64,000 nt of DNA from Stictocephala bisonia (Eukaryota; Arthropoda; Insecta; Hemiptera; Membracidae). Position 1 is the first letter of the stretch. Each line of letters begins with the position of its first letter. Positions 54,408-64,000 of the stretch are shown here, in pieces. The translations under genes were made by a program, and so were the position numbers. Location of the stretch: contig JAQJVL010000542.1 of the NCBI GenBank assembly GCA_035578905.1, forward strand, positions 248,001 to 312,000, given 5' to 3'. Under the pieces are notes generated by a model that saw only the letters and a list, made by a program, of their open reading frames with translations, was not told the DNA's origin and searched no databases.

Positions 54408-55039
54408 ATGTCATTATTACCAAAACAAGCAAAGATTTCCTTTGGAATCAGCGGTAAAGAAAAGCAAAAAACTGCTCTACACCAGATTGCTAAAGAATGG
54501 GAAAGGATTAAATCGTCAACACTAAGCCCATCAAGAATTGGAATTAATTTGAAACTGAAAACTCCAAGTAATAAAAACTATACCCCTTCTATTGGCAAAT
54601 GCTCAACACCTTTAACATCCACTAACCCAAATCAAAATTACTCTGTTTTACCAAAAATAATAAATCTGCAGACATTCACTAATATGCAGAAGAGATGTTG
54701 GTGTTAGTACTCCAGTATACCTTGATTTAAATTACCAGCTAAATCCACTCAATGAGAAATGTATTTCATTGGAAAAATCACTGATGGATGAAAAGTTTTA
54801 ATACAGCTGAAAATGATAATCATAAAATTAGAAAACCGAATACAGAAGATTTTCAAACTCAGTTACTAAAACAAGAACAAAAATATAAATCAGAAAATAA
54901 AAATCTAATTCTTGCCATTGAATTGCTTCAAAACGAATATAAAAATTTATATGCGGATCCTAATGCTAAAAAAATGTACGACCAGAAATTATCTGTTTTT
55001 CTCCTATGCAAAATAAATTTCAGGAAAACTTTGGATTAG
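54408..55039 (+). pseudogene. Unrecognised broken frame with helical, Lys-rich segments
   Basis: Pieces SLLPKQAKISFGISGKEK (54408), then CISLEKSLMDEKF, then KIRKPNTEDFQTQLLKQEQK (54830). Lys/Glu/Gln-rich and probably coiled-coil. It may be a retrotransposon ORF1 remnant, but no diagnostic motif is present. Confidence 0.3.
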
Positions 55040-55064
55040 TCCCAATGCCCGACTCAAGCGCGAC

Positions 55065-55145
55065 ATCCATAATTTATTTATTTATTTATTTATTCATAAG
55101 ACGCCGATCGTCAAGATATGGGCGAATATGGATTTCGAATGAGTG
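55065..55145 (-). mobile_element. SINE family 2, 3' end with (AAAT)n tail
   Basis: ATTTATTTATTTATTTATTT (tail on plus), then CATAAGACGCCGATCGTCAAG and GGGCGAATATGGAT, matching the 48475-48520 part of the family 2 SINE. AGGTTAGGTTAGG follows at about 55168. Confidence 0.55.
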
Positions 55146-55179
55146 TGATGAGTCCAATAAAGGATAGGTTAGGTTAGGC

Positions 55180-55500
55180 TGTGATTGCCCTAATTGTTTT
55201 AAAGTGATAAAACTCCTCTACAGAATAAAAAGCTTTCTGAAGCAAACAACTTTTTAGGCTGCTCTTTAACTTACACATTGTATTTTCTTGCTTAGTAGTA
55301 AAGGGAAGATTTTGAAAGATATTTAGTTCAGAATAAAGTGGTTTCATCTCAAAAAAAGTTAATCTGTGTTGAACAGCACAATTGTCCCTTAATCTGGTGT
55401 TGTTATTGTTTTTGAATTCTAAAAACTATGATTTGATATATAAACAGATTTCAAAAATATAGGTACGGATAACATTTTTAAATTTATAACATTGCTGAGA
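55180..55500 (-). pseudogene. LINE C-terminal fragment
   Basis: The minus strand reads RLTFFEMKPLYSELNIFQNL, KLKSSLKSCLLQKAFYSVEE, then FYHFKT. The final F/LYSVEEFY-type block is the C-terminus of CR1/Jockey-like ORF2. No other part of the element is present. Confidence 0.65.
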
Positions 55501-55529
55501 TCCACAAATAGGACTGTAGTAGTACCGAC

Positions 55530-55635
55530 ATTTTCCCAAGAGGCCGTAGGCCAAGTTCAAGGTGCCTGTAGCAGAGCATTTTGGCGAGGCCGTAGGCCGA
55601 GCTCCACTACGAGACCGCAGGCCTAATTTCATCAA
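55530..55635. repeat. Short GAGGCCGTAGGCC repeats
   Basis: GAGGCCGTAGGCC occurs at about 55538 and 55587, and GAGACCGCAGGCC at about 55610. The 12-mers are near-palindromic. Function unknown. Confidence 0.7.
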
Positions 55636-55640
55636 GAGGC

Positions 55641-56580
55641 TAAAGGTAAACTCAGAAAACCTCCGAAATGAAATAACCTACAAGGTAGAACAACAACAAA
55701 CGATCCTCAGGGAGATATGGATGCTACCTCTTCAGTTTGCTAAATTCAACTAAGCAAAGCTCAGTTTCCTGGTACTGAAATAAATAAAATATTTGCATTA
55801 GATTACCATTGAAACCTTCAAGTCCAATAGAGCAGAGCCCTACAATAGAATGTGGATAAAACCATGCTTACAACCTTCCCTGGTTTAACACTATGGAAGA
55901 TCAAACCTCCTCAATATTACCAGAGTACAAGTAAGTATATCAATGTTGTAATTTTGAAATTTTAAATTGGATTAAGTTGAATTTTTTTCCAGAATAGTTC
56001 TCTATTATCTTAACATGCAAGCCAATTTCATAAAGATCGGTTAAGCTAACTCGGAGACAAAAATTCTATTGTGAAATATATGGTAAATGAAGCGTTTTTG
56101 GAGGGAAGGTTATTTTTTATTTTCTCTTTGTTTTGTCTTAGAACCTTCTCGAAGTTTGGAATTTTACTTTTGGGACACCATGTATATTTTTGGTGGACAG
56201 TTTTAATTTTAAAATTCTAATAAAAATATATTCAGGACAGTACCATTGGTGCTGAAAGTGTATTTAAATGTATATTTCAAATCATTGCAAAGTGTCCATT
56301 ACATATAGAAGTAAATAGCAGTGGCAGGATGTAGGGGGTGGGCAGTTGCCCCAAAATATTTTCATACTTTCATCATTTATAATTAGAAAATACTTTTGTT
56401 TTTATTGAGTTTTTCTTTAACATATTTATAAATATATGCAATCTAACAGAATAAGATTATGCAATTCAAATTAAACAACGAATTCAGAACAGCTTTTGCT
56501 GCTGTGTTCTTAGACATCGGGAACAAAGTCTTAGTGGCCAAACTACGTAATTATCCTAGTCACAGCTAAAGTGAAGCATC
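55641..56580. other. No recognised gene
   Basis: AT-rich, only short frames. Confidence 0.4.
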
Positions 56581-56587
56581 TTCAGGG

Positions 56588-56666
56588 CACTACACACGTC
56601 CCGATTTGTTGGCTTGACAGTAAGGGCTGACCAGGTCAGCCCCCACAGTTGGGTTGTGTGTAGTGC
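56588..56666. repeat. Compact inverted repeat (possible palindromic MITE)
   Basis: Outer arms GCACTACACAC (56588-56598) and GTGTGTAGTGC (56656-56666). The centre GGGCTGACC-A-GGTCAGCCC (56624-56642) is a perfect 9-bp palindrome. Just after, GCCACACTTGG occurs twice (about 56709 and 56779). Confidence 0.75.
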
Positions 56667-56899
56667 GGTTGGATGATGATTTCTGTCAGACCCAACCTAA
56701 GGCTAGAGCCACACTTGGCGTATTTGTAGTTGTGTCAGAAACACTGGCTGTAAAAGCGTCACTTCAGATATGCCAGACCTGGCCACACTTGGTAACTGAG
56801 TCGTAGCGCATTTCGAATTATGTCGTTGAAAATACAATACAAAATAAGTTAATAATGATAGAAAGTCAATTTGAAAAATTGCACCCATGTGACTGACTA

Positions 56900-57730
56900 A
56901 CCTATCTACAGAACAAAATGAAATGATTCAAATAGGCAACAGCATTATTAAAAATGAAATTGAACAAAAACACGGAACATTAATAGATTTAATGTCTAAA
57001 TGTTCTCAAATATAAGGACTATTATTGTGAACATTGGTAGAAGCGAAGTTTCTTTCAGAATAACTAGGAACGGATATAAAAATACTAACTGTGTCAAGGG
57101 AGATGACATCGGTTATTGAATAATGCACTCTTCGTTAGCAACGAATGCAGTCGTATTTTAAGTAAGAGAACTCCTTAATAAGAAAAACCAATCCTTAGGT
57201 CTACTTATCCTTATCAATTGTGAGATTGTAATAGCAAATAATCGGAAGACTTTACATAATATTTATAATGTATAAATATTACACATTAAACAGAAAACTT
57301 GATGACTATCTAAAGCAACATAGACACTATAAAATAAGATGATTTTCAACCGAATCTAACTTCCCACCACACACAACATCCAACATACGAAAAAAGTGTT
57401 TTGAGACTAACGAATGGATCACCAGATGGGTAGGTTTGCCACTGTCTAGCAGACGTGGTGGTCTGGCGTGGACGTGACGGTATAGTCAGCGTATGTACGA
57501 TGGAACTGTCGGCTCGGAGAAGAGCGTCTAGTCCTACTGTAAAAGAGAACGTTATAGGAGTTAATTTCCTAATTCAGATCAGACTTTTTTTAAATATATG
57601 TTTAAACTGTTTTTTTCTAAAGCATTATTATAAAGCAATATTTAATCAAATACATACAAGTACAAGTGCTCCCATTTAAAGAACGATTAACCATTTTTAT
57701 GTTGAATACGAAATTCATGAGGCCTAAAAT
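56900..57730. other. No recognised gene
   Basis: Only short frames. The 74-codon frame at 57455 is not recognised. LINE coding begins at about 57755. Confidence 0.35.
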
Positions 57731-57754
57731 ATTTTGACAAAATATTTGGCCATT

Positions 57755-57956
57755 ATTTTTTGTGGAATCTGTTAAAAAGATAAATGGTAGTATTGGAAAT
57801 TCGAATGTGAAATCAGATGAATATTTGAAAAATGATTTAACCACAGATTATATATTCTATTTCCAACCAATAGAAGCAGTAGATGTCATAAATGTAATAT
57901 CAAATTTTAAGAATTCAATGTTATTAGATTATTATGAGCTTTCCAACTATGTTGTT
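57755..57956 (+). pseudogene. LINE RT, left part, interrupted by a hAT insertion
   Basis: Reads KINGSIGNSNVKSDEYLKND, YFQPIEAVDVINVISNFKNS and LLDYYELSNYVV, then the 8-bp repeat ATGTTGTT. The reading resumes at 61220 (KRVNEV), giving the standard block between endonuclease and RT of Jockey/CR1-like elements. Confidence 0.7.
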
Positions 57957-60900
57957 GCATGGGCGGAGTTATGTGGGGAGCGATGCCCCCCAACCTTTGA
58001 GTGAATTTTAATTTTTATTTATAAGGAATATAATTTTATATAAAGCTTACTAAATGAACGATGAACTTAATTGCATGTTAACTCTATATATACTAATTAT
58101 AGTAAATTAGAATGCCTTTAATCCAAAATGAGATATATGCGAGTATACAATACAATTACGGGTTGACTTCGATTACCTACCATCTAAAAATGGGCGCGGC
58201 TGACTGAATCGAGTCGTGTTTAGCGCGGCCGGCGTTCTGCCCAGCCCAGTCAGTCAGCAGTTGTCAGCTAGTGTTCATGCTCTGTTCCCGCTTTCGTGCT
58301 TCATGTATTAAAATAAGTGTTTTTGTTTGTGTTATTTAACATCTTAATGGTGGTGTTTCTATATTAATTAATTACAGTATTATCATTTTTCTGTATTGTT
58401 TATCTATGGAATCTACAGTTTAAACAATATCAGTAAAAAAAACAATAGACATTAGAATTTTTTTAAATAAAAGAACCAGTGACCGTGTCTAAGACCAATG
58501 AAGAAGCGGACTCTGAGTGTTTAATAAAAGCTTCCCCAGGCTGTTCAAAGTCTTGCCATGACGCAAGTAAACAAACTGATTCAGTTACTTCTTCTTATGA
58601 TGAAGGAGCCTACTCAAAAAAAAAAAAAAAAATGGACCTTGGTAATACAGAGACGGGTCCATCGCGCCCAATTTTGACTACATATCCACTTTCAGACATT
58701 AAAAATTCAAAACGAGCATTTACACCATTTTATTTTAAGAAATTTGAATGGCATACAGTATAAAGAAAGATGCTGTATTCTGTTACGCTTGCAGGATATT
58801 TTCTTCTAACAATAAAGCAGTATCTGTAACTGAAAAGGCATAAGTAACTGGAAGAAGATAGGGGAAAAATTAGAAATGCGTGCGTCCAGTGAAAGTCACT
58901 TATTTTCCATGGCGAAGTGGCATAACTATAGAAAGCCAAAGGATACAATTGCTTTGGAAATATCGTCATCTCATAAAGAGCTTATTTCTGAAAATCGTGA
59001 ATATTTTAAGCAAATTTTGGACCTTTTGTTATTTTTGGCCAAACAAGGAATGCCTTTTCGTGGACACGATGAAAAAGAAACGTCAGGCAACAAGGGAAAT
59101 TATTTAGAGTTATGTGAATTATACCCGAAATATGATGCTAAATTCAAAGGAAAATATGAACGATATATCAATTTAACAAGTCATGAATTTCAAAACGAAA
59201 TTTTCGAAATTGTTACTGAAGAGGTTTAAAGTACAATAGTGAATGAAATAAACCAATCTGGATTTTATGCCTTAATGGTCGATGAAGCAAAGTCACACAG
59301 AGTTCAACAATTGTGTATTTGTATAAGATATTCGTTTGAATCAGAAATTAAAGAAAGCTTGCTAACAATGAAGGATGTTTCTCTAGATCGTAGTGCTGAG
59401 TCCTTAGCAAACATTATTTTGAACTACCTTAAGGAAGTAGGTATAACTGCTACTTTAAAAGGTCAATCACATGATGGTGCGAGTGTAATGTCCGGAGTAA
59501 AGAATGGGCTACAGAAAATCATCAGGGATACCCATTCTCTCGCCATGTATGTGCACTGTTTAGCACATAAGGTTAATTTGGTTCTTGTTAACTCTTGTGA
59601 AAGCAATAACTACAGTTGTTTCTTCTTTAATGTGATGCAGTCACTATATGAGTTTTTGTTCTAACCCTGATATGCATGCGGAATACAAAACACTACAATA
59701 GGAGCTACAGATCAAAGTCCCAGGCCCACATGAGATCCACAAATTAAGTGACGCTAGGTGGTCGTGTTTACAGAAATTTTGATGCAATTCATGCCGTCCT
59801 CAAAAAGATTGCTAATGATCTAAGGAATTCGAAGTCTCCTCAGGCCAAAGGATTACTGGCTTCAATTACATCCATGGACTTTGTAGTATGTTTAATATTT
59901 TTATTAGAGTGTTTAACTGATATAAATATCCTCAGAAAAGTGCTTCAGAAGGAGGACTCTTGCATAGCAAGATGTGCGAAAGCAGCAGGAGCAATTATTA
60001 TGAAGCTCGAGTCAAAAAGAAGTGAAAACGCCTGGGAGAAAAAGTGGAATGAAGTAATGGAGTTTTCAAGGATTCACGAACTACATTTATTCCCTAAAAA
60101 TATTTACATCAAAACACAATCCAATGAGACTACCACAACATCTCGTTCCTTGGAAAAAGAAAGTCATTCAACTTCAAGTTCACATATTGCGCCCAAACGT
60201 CGACGAGTTATTTCAAAAACTCTTAATGAATATTTTGTCATATCTTCTGTTGGACAGTCGATACAGAGAGTTTGAGTGATAACAGTGAAGTGAACAGCAA
60301 GGTAAAGTACCGTTGAGACCTTTATTACTCAATATTTGATATTTTGATCAGTGAACTCAAAAGAAGGTTTGCCGGTGAAGCAATGGAAGTAGCAAATGCG
60401 AATGAAGAGTTCCTTTGCCTCAATGTAGAGAAATCTGAATCGTTTGTACAGAAATATCCAGTGCCCGGATTGAACCAAACTATGCTCATATCAGAAATGA
60501 GCATCCTACGGTGCGTTCTCGAGTCAGATGGTATCAACCCGAAAGAAATAACGCTTAAAGAGTTGGTTAAAATATTAAAAGAACTGGTTTTAATTCAAGA
60601 TGATATTTATCCCAATTTCAAACTGCTTTTTAACTTACTTCCATCTAATAGTCTTACTCTTCCATCTAATAGTGCTACTTGTGAACGATCGTTCTCGACA
60701 ATGAGAAGAATTAATCAATGGCTTAGGTCATCCATGGGCCAAGAACGTTTCTCCAATTTGGCTGTCATTTATTCAGAATCTGATTTAGTAAAAAGCCTCA
60801 ACTTGGATAAACTAACGGATAAATATGCAAAAAAAGATAATAGAAAATTGCCTCTTATTTAATTATTAATAAAGGAGTGCTAATATTGTAGTGCTAATGT

Positions 60901-61211
60901 GTTAATATATAAGGGTTACATTGCTTGACCATATGAGACCGTTATATTGTAGAAAGTAATAAATATGTATATACCTGGTTTATATTGCTATAAAACCAAT
61001 ATTCTGTTTATGTTTGATAAAAATAAACATCAATTTCATGTTCTGAGTTTAAGTATTTTTCATTCAAAAAAGGTACCTAAATGTCATGTTTTTAAGCTGC
61101 AATTTTTAAAAATGTCCCCCAGACCCCCCGGAAAAAGTAGGATACAGGAAATTTAATGCATGGTAAACTTGTTACTTGTGCTCCCCCAACATACAAGGTC
61201 TAACTCCGCCC
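57957..61211 (+). mobile_element. hAT-superfamily DNA transposon, 3255 bp
   Basis: Ends GCATGGGCGGAGTTA (left) and TAACTCCGCCC (right). Direct repeats ATGTTGTT lie at 57949-57956 and 61212-61219, the 8-bp TSD expected of hAT. The transposase is on the same strand. Removal leaves the flanking LINE frame continuous at the junction. The left end has four extra bases before the symmetric GGGCGGAGTTA, so the exact tip is uncertain. Confidence 0.85.
58479..60862 (+). pseudogene. hAT transposase, TTF-type zinc finger class, broken
   Basis: Pieces in order: acidic N-terminus; SFNP-like region RAFTPFYFKKFEW (58720); TTF zinc-finger part AVFCYACRIFSSNNKAVSV (58772, frame shifted); ESHLFSMAKWHNYRKPKD (58892); YALMVDEAKSHRVQQLC with the catalytic Asp (59265); GQSHDGASVMSGV (59461); YVHCLAHKVNLVLV (59545). 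Then DARWSCLQKF (59755) and the C-terminal dimerisation block NSATCERSFSTMRRIN (60670), ending NRKLPLI at 60862. At least five breaks (stops or frameshifts) make it inactive. This class is widespread in insects. Confidence 0.85.
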
Positions 61212-61219
61212 ATGTTGTT

Positions 61220-61378
61220 AAGAGAGTAAACGAAGTATAGCCTACCCGCTTGCTGTCGTCATTAACATGTGTTTGCTTGAGGGAATATTTCCTGAATCGT
61301 TAAAAATTTCAAAAGTGTCACCAATTTTCAAAAAGAGAAACAAGTCTGATTCAGCTAACTATAGGCCAGTTTCACTGG
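61220..61378 (+). pseudogene. LINE RT, right part
   Basis: Continues from 57956. KRVNEV, one-base deletion, AYPLAVVINM, then MCLLEGIFPESLKISKVSPI and NKSDSANYRPVSLV. This is the start of RT up to its NYRPVSL motif. It ends at about 61378 in the middle of the domain. Confidence 0.8.
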
Positions 61379-61855
61379 TTGACGATAAGGATCCTGATGT
61401 CTTATGCCTGACTGAGCAGTCAATGAAATATTTTGAAATTGAAAATCTTACGATCAGAAACCTTGATTATGTTACTTCATTCTGTAGAACCAACGTTAAA
61501 GGTGGAGGTGTGGCGATCTGGATTCGTCCAAACCTAATTAAAGGTCATGTATTTGGATTGTTTGACCTTCAGTGAAGAAGGTGAGTGTGAACTGTCGACA
61601 GTCCTAATTGAAATCAGCAATCAGGAGAAAATTCTGGTTGTAGCTGGTTACAGACCACCTACAGGTTATTGTGAATCTTTTTTCGAACGTTTGAGTGGTT
61701 GTTTAAGCAAATACATAAAAAAACACTCAAAAGTGTTTTAGGTGATTTTAATATTGACCTTTCAAATGAAAGCTTCACAGGTCACAAACTTGTCTCAGAA
61801 ATGTCGTCATTTGGATTGCATAACATAATATTTTCTTTCACAAGGGAAACATTAA
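61379..61855 (+). pseudogene. LINE endonuclease domain fused in frame to the RT fragment
   Basis: DPDVLCLTEQSMKYFEIENL, GGGVAIWIRPNLIKGHVFG, then after a frameshift near 61565 ISNQEKILVVAGYRPPTGY and GDFNIDLSNESF. The final part, SSFGLHNIIFSFTRET, is cut by the Mutator-like element at about 61855. The order RT then endonuclease is the reverse of a LINE, so this is a junction between two insertions. Confidence 0.78.
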
Positions 61856-64000
61856 GGGGACCCTAAACGCAAAAAAAATTTTTTTTTACGTTTTTGGGAT
61901 TTTTATTGTAAATTAAACCTTAGAATCTCCTCTTTCCACTGATATATGACACTATAGGGTTAATTATTTGCAAATAAACGAAAAAAATGTTTATTTATAA
62001 AGGTTACACATGATTTCGTTTCCATAGAAATGACATTCCTGTTCGCCACCTCATATAGTATAGAGTTTCTTTATTGTTTGCAGTTATTACGTTTTCGTTA
62101 GTTGGCTAACCTGACTTGAATCTGTATTCTGTACTCTATAGCATACAACAGATTAGTAGTGAAGTGATTGTTATTGTTTTGATGTGAAAATATTGAGTAG
62201 TAAGCTATTGTTTACATTTAATATTTCGTGTTGTGTACAAATTGTAAAAGACTATGGGCAGTAAAAAGAAAGTAGGAAGCCAAAGGAGTATATATAAAAA
62301 GAGAAGACATGTAGGTAAGGGAACTGTAGTGAATGTTGACATAGAAACCCCTAGGCCTAGTTCAGAGCAAACTAACCTACCTACAGTTGATGGTAGTAAA
62401 CCATCAAGTTCAAGAGGTAAGCTACAAAATAACTTATCCTACTATAATAATAAGAATGATTGTCTGCAATATACCTTGATTGACCTGGACAAACTCAACA
62501 GTATTATTTTAGATGTAGCAGTGTGTAAAATATGCCATGGTACATTATCTGTTGATAAGAAAAATATTGCTGGCTTAGCTTGTAACATTCGACTGTCTTG
62601 CTCTAACTGCGAGTTGCACAAATCATTTGACAACTGTGATAAAATAAGCCATGCAAGTACTGATACAAATAATAGTAGGCCTATGACATTTTATGACCTC
62701 AACATTAGGCTTGTATATGGACTGAGAGTTATTGGAAAGGGTTACACAGCTGCTAAAGTATTGTGTGGAATTCTAAATGTTCCGCCACCTCCTACCACTT
62801 ACACAAAGTATGAAAAATTCTTAGGACAAAATACAGAAGAAATGTGTGAGAAATCTATGCTTTTGGCTACTGAAGAAGCTGTTATTGCTAATGAAAACTG
62901 CAGAGATCTTTCTGTGGCATTAGATGGGTCTTGGCACAAAAGAGGCCATGTGTCGCTAAATGGTGTTGTATCCCTAACTTCCATTGATACGGGGAAAGTT
63001 TTAGATATGTATTGTATGTCTAAGCATTGTTTATGCCCAGACAGATCTAAAAACATTCATGTTGCTACCTGTGCAGCAAACTATATTGGAACTAGCGGGG
63101 GGATGGAAGCGGAAGGTGCTGTACACATGTTTCAGAGGTCTATGGAGCGAGGTAACGTTCGATATGTTGAGTACTTGGGAGACGGGGATTCTAATGGTCA
63201 CAAGGCTGTGTGTGAAGCAAATCCATATGGTGAAGAGGTGGTAGTAGCAAAGCTTGAGTGTGTAGGCCACGTTCAGAAACGCATGGGGACTAGGCTTCGC
63301 ACTCTAAAAGCAAAGATGAAAGGGGTAAAGTTATCTGACGGAAAGCCTTTGTCTGGGAAGAACCGTCTTACCGATGCTGGCATTCAAAAAATTCAAACTT
63401 TCTTTGGACTGGCCATTAGGAGAAATCCTGGTAATCTAAATGAAATGAAGAAAGCTGTATGGGCAGTCTACTACCATATCCTTTCAAACAATGACAGACC
63501 AACTCACCAGCTCTGCCCAATAGGGGAATTGTCATGGTGTAAATTTAATAAATCTCGAATCCTAAATGAAGACTATGACCATACTAAGCACTTCCATCTA
63601 CCAGAACCAATCATGTTGGAAATCAAACCCATATTCCAGAGTTTATCACACCCAGACTTACTAAAGAAATGTTTGTCAGGCAAGTCACAGAATCCAAATG
63701 AATCACTGAACAATTTAATCTGGACTCGGATTCCCAAACGGACATTTGTAACCCTGCATATCCTGAAATTTGGAACATGTGAGGCAGTTTTGTCCTTCAA
63801 TGATGGTTATGTGAGTAAATGCAAACTATTAGAGCATTTAGGATTGAAGGTAGGCCAATATTGTATAGAATCCATGAAACGAGAAGACTCTGAGCGTATC
63901 CGACAATCTGACAAGGCAGCGTTGGAATTGGAAAAAAAAATCCGCCAACAAAGAACCCTTGCTAAGAGGAAGCTAGAAGATATGTATGAGGCAGAGGAAG
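61856..64000 (+). mobile_element. Mutator-like DNA transposon, left part (continues beyond window)
   Basis: The left end is probably GGGGACCCTAAACG at about 61856, directly after LINE endonuclease sequence. The noncoding leader is 61856-62253, then the transposase. The right end and TSD are outside the window. Confidence 0.75.
62254..64000 (+). CDS. Mutator-like transposase (3' partial, 582 codons open)
   Basis: ATG at 62254, no stop to the window end. The N-terminal zinc-binding region CKICHGTLSVDKK and LSCSNCELHKSFDNC is at about 87-130. The transposase core has D224 in SVALDGSWHKRGH, D310/D312 in YLGDGDSNGHK and E483 in SQNPNESLNNLIW. KLECVGHVQKRMGTRLR and LSGKNRLTDAGIQKIQTFFG lie between. 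This pattern is that of the Mutator-like transposase family common in arthropod genomes. A Lys/Arg/Glu-rich helical tail begins near 560. The frame has no damage in view, so this is the most recent DNA transposon here and possibly functional. It inserted in a LINE endonuclease. Confidence 0.9.
   Translation, partial: MGSKKKVGSQRSIYKKRRHVGKGTVVNVDIETPRPSSEQTNLPTVDGSKPSSSRGKLQNNLSYYNNKNDCLQYTLIDLDKLNSIILDVAVCKICHGTLSVDKKNIAGLACNIRLSCSNCELHKSFDNCDKISHASTDTNNSRPMTFYDLNIRLVYGLRVIGKGYTAAKVLCGILNVPPPPTTYTKYEKFLGQNTEEMCEKSMLLATEEAVIANENCRDLSVALDGSWHKRGHVSLNGVVSLTSIDTGKVLDMYCMSKHCLCPDRSKNIHVATCAANYIGTSGGMEAEGAVHMFQRSMERGNVRYVEYLGDGDSNGHKAVCEANPYGEEVVVAKLECVGHVQKRMGTRLRTLKAKMKGVKLSDGKPLSGKNRLTDAGIQKIQTFFGLAIRRNPGNLNEMKKAVWAVYYHILSNNDRPTHQLCPIGELSWCKFNKSRILNEDYDHTKHFHLPEPIMLEIKPIFQSLSHPDLLKKCLSGKSQNPNESLNNLIWTRIPKRTFVTLHILKFGTCEAVLSFNDGYVSKCKLLEHLGLKVGQYCIESMKREDSERIRQSDKAALELEKKIRQQRTLAKRKLEDMYEAEE

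Noticed and set aside
55165..55185. Arthropod telomere repeat (TTAGG)n
   Set aside because: Only about two and a half units; too short and common by chance or as an interstitial remnant.
1..64000. Bacterial-type operons, promoters, riboswitches or terminators
   Set aside because: Intron signals, poly(A) tails, LINEs, SINEs and animal-type transposons show a eukaryotic genome; none of these elements was seen.

Overview
The window looks like TE-saturated, AT-rich arthropod DNA. Hemiptera is plausible but unproven. The evidence for an animal host is PHD-, FLYWCH- and SGNH-bearing LINEs, Penelope-like elements (PLEs) with hammerhead ribozymes, tRNA-derived SINEs, pogo, mariner, hAT and Mutator-like DNA transposons, and GT-AG mini-exons. 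There is no bacterial gene organisation. Almost every long reading frame belongs to a mobile element, and host coding sequence is limited to a few candidate mini-exons on the + strand.

Layout. 1-3.7 kb: 3' part of a Ty3/gypsy element whose end lies inside a mini-exon. 3.7-24.1 kb: a tandem array of a two-exon cassette (54 bp exon, 199-201 bp intron, 54 bp exon). It is interleaved with an R1/Jockey-like LINE present twice, fragments of a second LINE, a pol-less LTR element, a large inverted-repeat block, a 5'-truncated CR1-like LINE with an intact RT frame, and a 996 bp pogo-type transposon. 25-27.4 kb: two PLE fragments facing each other and a hammerhead motif. 27.4-29.6 kb: a FLYWCH + SGNH + endonuclease LINE with a triplicated 34-codon unit. 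30-37 kb: candidate exons at 30192 and 36793, a 200 bp hammerhead unit with target-site duplication (TSD), a decayed mariner and a decayed LINE.

37.2-44.3 kb: minus-strand LINE material comprising RT, endonuclease and a macrodomain-like module, then two 36-bp minisatellites, then an SGNH esterase and a Ulp1-like cysteine protease module. 44.8-49.6 kb: a LINE tail, a duplicated segment, a possible pacifastin-like terminal exon, two SINE families and a foldback carrying hammerhead motifs in both arms. 50.1-55.5 kb: several decayed minus-strand LINEs with local duplications. 57.7-64 kb: a nested stack in which an 8-bp-flanked hAT element splits a LINE RT, that RT runs in frame into a LINE endonuclease, and the endonuclease is interrupted by a Mutator-like element whose transposase frame is open to the window end.

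The parts most likely to be new are the phase-0 mini-exon array, the small hammerhead/foldback units, and the LINE-linked accessory domains (Ulp1 protease, SGNH esterase, macrodomain). All assignments were made by reading the sequence; no database search was run.
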